Below, in pieces: positions 61,334 to 64,000 of a DNA stretch of 64,000 nt (its first letter is position 1; the number at the start of each line of letters is the position of its first letter). A model generated the notes under the pieces. That model saw only the letters and a list, made by a program, of their open reading frames with translations, made no database searches and was not told the DNA's origin. Position numbers and translations under genes: made by a program. This DNA is from Cyclobacteriaceae bacterium. GTDB lineage: Bacteria; Bacteroidota; Bacteroidia; Cytophagales; Cyclobacteriaceae. Location: NCBI GenBank assembly GCA_020832305.1, contig JAFIEV010000013.1, forward strand, positions 1-64,000, in the 5' to 3' direction.

Positions 61334-62542
61334 TCATCTGTTGTTGGCCAATGCATCTATTTCATCGAGGGTAAATCTCACACTTATGATATAGGGAAGG
61401 GTTTCCGGCTCCCAATGTCCATAAGTAGTGATAACGAAGGTGCCATCCGGCAATACTTCTACGCCTGGATAGGTGGTGTCATATTCCCATCCACTGGACG
61501 ACGGATAATTCTGCCCCAGTTTTACGGTGTACTGTCCTTCATTTCCGTTCACTATATCCTCGTAGGTGCCGACCCAACCTCCAAATGACGTTTCAAATGG
61601 CCGGTTTTCTCTTTTGTTCTCAGGAGAAATCACCCTGAAGCATACAAAAAGCCTTCCATCAGGAGCATATTTAGCGGTATGGCGGTCGCCGGTAAGAGCC
61701 AGAGGGAGCTCTCTGGGTTCGCTCCAGGTCTTTCCTTCATCGTTTGAAAAAATCACAAATGAGTTTTTCAAGCGGCGGTTTTCCCTCAATAAAACAGCCA
61801 GCTGCTTACCATCCGGAGACCTGATGACACCCGGCTCACAAAGATGCACTTCGCTTTCGGTAAAGATCTCTTCAGGGTATGACCAGCTCATACCCCCATT
61901 GTGGCTGAAAGTCGTGTACAAGGTCATTGCTCCGGTCTTTTCACCAGCGGGTGAATCCCAGAACTCATTCGGACCACCCTTGATAAACCTGCCGTCGTCG
62001 TGAAACATAGCCATATAGTGGCCCTGGCCAGTAAGCAAGGCTTCGGTAAAGCCCATTACAGTGATACCACCCCAATCTCCAACCGGTGCGAGTTCAGTCC
62101 AGCTATCACCATCATCTTCGCTGTAGGCCATACGGATGGGATATAGTCCAGACCACAAAATAATCCTTTTATTTCCCTCGGCATCGATTACCCTTTTAAG
62201 GGTTGGCGTTTCGCGACTGGTCTCCCAGCTTTGCGGAGTTGGCAGTCTATCACTCCAGGTCAGACCGCCATCATCACTTCTTTTCAGTATGGCTGGTCCA
62301 CGGCCATGCCCTTTGGGGTAAGAGGCAAAAATGGTTTTTCCATCTTCCAGCAGTATGGTGGAAATATGCCCGAGGTATTGACCTTCTTCGCGGTCTACCA
62401 CTACCCTGCGGCTTTCATCCTGACTCAGATCTACGGCAACCAGGCTCACTTCATTCATAATATCCGGCGTTTCAGCAGGCGGTTGACAGGCAATGGCTAG
62501 CAGTGTGAGCAATGCCAGGCTAATCATTTTATACATTTTCAT
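61334..62542 (-). CDS. Sialidase (exo-alpha-sialidase family) lipoprotein
   Basis: 402 residues, lipobox '...LLTLLAIAC' (lipid C19). The six-bladed sialidase propeller shows four Asp-boxes: 'SDDGGLTWSD', 'SEDDGDSWTE', 'SHNGGMSWSY', 'SNDEGKTWSE'. Arg-triad and nucleophile Tyr candidates: 'GRGPAILKRSDDG', 'LRENRRLKNSFVIFS', 'YDTTYPGVEVLPDG'. The FRIP motif at the start of classical sialidases is altered here ('GHISTILLEDG'), so substrate or activity may deviate. It would release sialic acid outside the inner membrane for the lyase downstream. Middle gene of a sulfatase-sialidase-lyase operon. Confidence 0.87.
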   Translation of the reverse strand: MKMYKMISLALLTLLAIACQPPAETPDIMNEVSLVAVDLSQDESRRVVVDREEGQYLGHISTILLEDGKTIFASYPKGHGRGPAILKRSDDGGLTWSDRLPTPQSWETSRETPTLKRVIDAEGNKRIILWSGLYPIRMAYSEDDGDSWTELAPVGDWGGITVMGFTEALLTGQGHYMAMFHDDGRFIKGGPNEFWDSPAGEKTGAMTLYTTFSHNGGMSWSYPEEIFTESEVHLCEPGVIRSPDGKQLAVLLRENRRLKNSFVIFSNDEGKTWSEPRELPLALTGDRHTAKYAPDGRLFVCFRVISPENKRENRPFETSFGGWVGTYEDIVNGNEGQYTVKLGQNYPSSSGWEYDTTYPGVEVLPDGTFVITTYGHWEPETLPYIISVRFTLDEIDALANNR

Positions 62543-62560
62543 ATTTATATCATTTGTTTT

Positions 62561-64000
62561 TTAATAGTGATAATCTCTTCCTTTAGCACTTTCGCTGCAA
62601 TCGAGCACCCAGGCTTCCAGCTGTTTTTTCAGATCATCGGCCTTTTCCGGGTATTCCGAAGAGAGGTCTCTGCTTTCTGCTTTGTCGGTATTCAGGTTGT
62701 ACAATTGATAGCTTTGTCCGTCATCGACACTTATCAGCTTCCATTCATCTTCAATCACTGCATACTGTTGCTCATCGAGGGTCTCCGATTTTTTAAGCCT
62801 GACCGGTAAGGGCGACTGAAAAAAAATCGGCTGTCCCCTGGTTTGTTGACCCTTTAAAATAGCATCCCATACATTTTGGCCATCCAATACCGGCTGATTT
62901 TGCATTTTCACGCTGCTGATCGACAGAAACATTGGATAAAAGTCACTGGTAGATAAGGCAAAGGAAGAAGCACTTGCTTCCTGAATTGTTTTGGGCCATT
63001 CGAGGATGGCCGGCACGCGTATTCCGCCTTCATATAATTCAGCCTTTTTTCCCCTGAGTCCGCCAGTGTCATTGTAGGAATGGATGTAAGAGGGGCCATT
63101 GTCGCTGATGAACCAGAGCATAGTATTTTTCTCTATGTTTAATTTCCTGAGCGCCTGTCGCAGACGACCCATTTGATCATCCATATCACTCAGGCTGCCG
63201 TACCAATGTTGTCCCTGCAGATCCTGGTCAGCATATAAGGCCCTATGCTCATCGCCGGCAACGATGGGTGTATGGGGCGTGTGAAACCATATACAGGCAA
63301 AAAAAGGCTTTTTTCCCTGACTTTTTCTCAGGATAAAGTCCAGGGCACGATCCATGATCAAGGCACAATCCGAACCTTCCAACCATTCGTCGACTATTTT
63401 TCCAGGACCTGTCCAGTAGTGATCTTTCCAACGGAAACCGTTGTGTTGCTGGCCGTTTGCCACCGGTTCGGCCTGAATATGTCGGTAATCTTCGGTAGCA
63501 TAGTCGCCACCTACATGATAATAGGGATTGTAGGTCGGCATCATGGATTCGGTGGAAAAGCATTCATCAAAACCATGCAGCCAGGGAGGAGAATAGGGTG
63601 ACGGGCCACCGGGGAAGTAACTTTGGTTGATGGTTTTACTCAATCCACCTAAATGCCATTTTCCAAAATGTCCGGATGCATATCCCTTTTCCTTCAGCGC
63701 TTCTGCGATGGTGATTTCTTCAAATGGAAGAGGGTGACGTCCGGCCCATGGAATATTGTAGCGGTAAGGATGTCTGCCGGTAAGAATACTGCCACGGGTA
63801 GGTGAGCAGACCGGCGAAGCGGCATAAAATCTTTCGAAGCGAATGCCCGATGCAGCCATTTCATCGAGATGTGGCGTTTTAACAATTGTATTGCCATAAC
63901 TGGCAAGGTCGCCGTAACCCAGGTCATCGGCTACCACTACAATGATGTTGGGCCACTCAGGCACTTGCTCTGATGGTTGGCAGGCAGTAGTGAAAATGAA
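62561..64000 (-). CDS. Sulfatase lipoprotein (5' end outside the window)
   Basis: The frame is open to the right edge: residues before 'VPEWPNIIVVVADDLGYGD' read ...FIFTTACQPSEQ, the end of a lipoprotein signal with a TTAC lipobox, so the true start is a few codons beyond 64000. Seen: 'IVVVADDLGYGDLASYG' (calcium-binding Asp pair), the formylglycine signature C-S-P-T-R in 'PVCSPTRGSILTGRHP', 'SGHFGKWHLGG', 'WLHGFDECFS', 'NGPSYIHSYN', and 'KKAELYEGGIRVPAI'. An S1-type sulfatase needing an anaerobic or FGE-type maturase. Removes sulfate from glycans ahead of the sialidase. Neighbour gap 18 bases, same operon. Confidence 0.92.
   Translation of the reverse strand, partial: FIFTTACQPSEQVPEWPNIIVVVADDLGYGDLASYGNTIVKTPHLDEMAASGIRFERFYAASPVCSPTRGSILTGRHPYRYNIPWAGRHPLPFEEITIAEALKEKGYASGHFGKWHLGGLSKTINQSYFPGGPSPYSPPWLHGFDECFSTESMMPTYNPYYHVGGDYATEDYRHIQAEPVANGQQHNGFRWKDHYWTGPGKIVDEWLEGSDCALIMDRALDFILRKSQGKKPFFACIWFHTPHTPIVAGDEHRALYADQDLQGQHWYGSLSDMDDQMGRLRQALRKLNIEKNTMLWFISDNGPSYIHSYNDTGGLRGKKAELYEGGIRVPAILEWPKTIQEASASSFALSTSDFYPMFLSISSVKMQNQPVLDGQNVWDAILKGQQTRGQPIFFQSPLPVRLKKSETLDEQQYAVIEDEWKLISVDDGQSYQLYNLNTDKAESRDLSSEYPEKADDLKKQLEAWVLDCSESAKGRDYHY

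Noticed and set aside
1-64000. CRISPR array, rRNA, tRNA, integrase or transposase genes
   Set aside because: No regularly spaced repeats, no tRNA cloverleaf and no recombinase motifs were seen anywhere in the window.

Overview
The window looks like a chromosomal segment of a free-living or sediment/marine member of the Bacteroidota, most likely the order Cytophagales. Support comes from a giant secreted protein with a type-B gliding/T9SS C-terminal sorting domain, several -7 promoter elements of the Bacteroidota type TAnnTTTG, mostly weak Shine-Dalgarno sequences, ECF-sigma/anti-sigma/outer-membrane-barrel organisation, and abundant secreted glycan-degrading enzymes. The taxonomic call is inference from protein style, not from a marker gene; there is no rRNA or tRNA here.

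Layout. 1-722 has no believable gene but several hairpins. 723-9.5 kb: a lipid-kinase-like/DUF389 membrane fusion, a PLP enzyme of the cystathionine family, a small unannotated protein, a T9SS-exported adhesin-like protein, 23S rRNA methyltransferase RlmD and deoC. 9.5-15.1 kb: a basic secreted protein, metG and a cation P-type ATPase. 15.1-18.8 kb: a metal-handling group: a di-haem MbnH/MauG-like lipoprotein, its MbnP partner, a histidine-rich lipoprotein and a ZIP transporter, the last two diverging around a perfect 17-bp palindrome. 18.8-26.2 kb: a broken GH3 gene, a nucleoid-associated protein, a small AT-hook-like protein, a DEAD-box RNA helicase and a second calcium-type P-ATPase. 26.2-36 kb: an isomerase/GH3 pair, a fasciclin lipoprotein, a two-subunit sodium:solute symporter, and two proteins of unknown role.

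36.3-46.5 kb is a minus-strand polysaccharide export and assembly cluster: five GT2 glycosyltransferases (one fused to a methyltransferase), a NodB deacetylase, and the Wzt/Wzm ABC transporter. 46.7-50 kb holds an ECF sigma factor, its probable anti-sigma factor and a barrel protein, plus a small lipoprotein. 50-57 kb: htpG, a secreted unknown, a SRAP-family protein with its whole active site replaced, a tandem universal stress protein, and an unusual pyruvate-kinase-like protein. 57-60.3 kb: hisG-hisD-hisC preceded by a histidine-rich leader peptide with mutually exclusive hairpins. 60.4-64 kb: sialic acid lyase, sialidase and sulfatase lipoprotein, a glycan-scavenging operon that runs off the window end.

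The most interesting items are the MbnP/MbnH/His-rich/ZIP metal locus with its shared operator, the candidate his attenuator, the catalytically stripped SRAP paralogue, the pyruvate-kinase-like protein with a helical N-terminal extension and no C domain, and the divergent pair of candidate nucleoid proteins at 19.4-21.2 kb. All function calls come from reading translated sequence and recalled family motifs; no database search was run.
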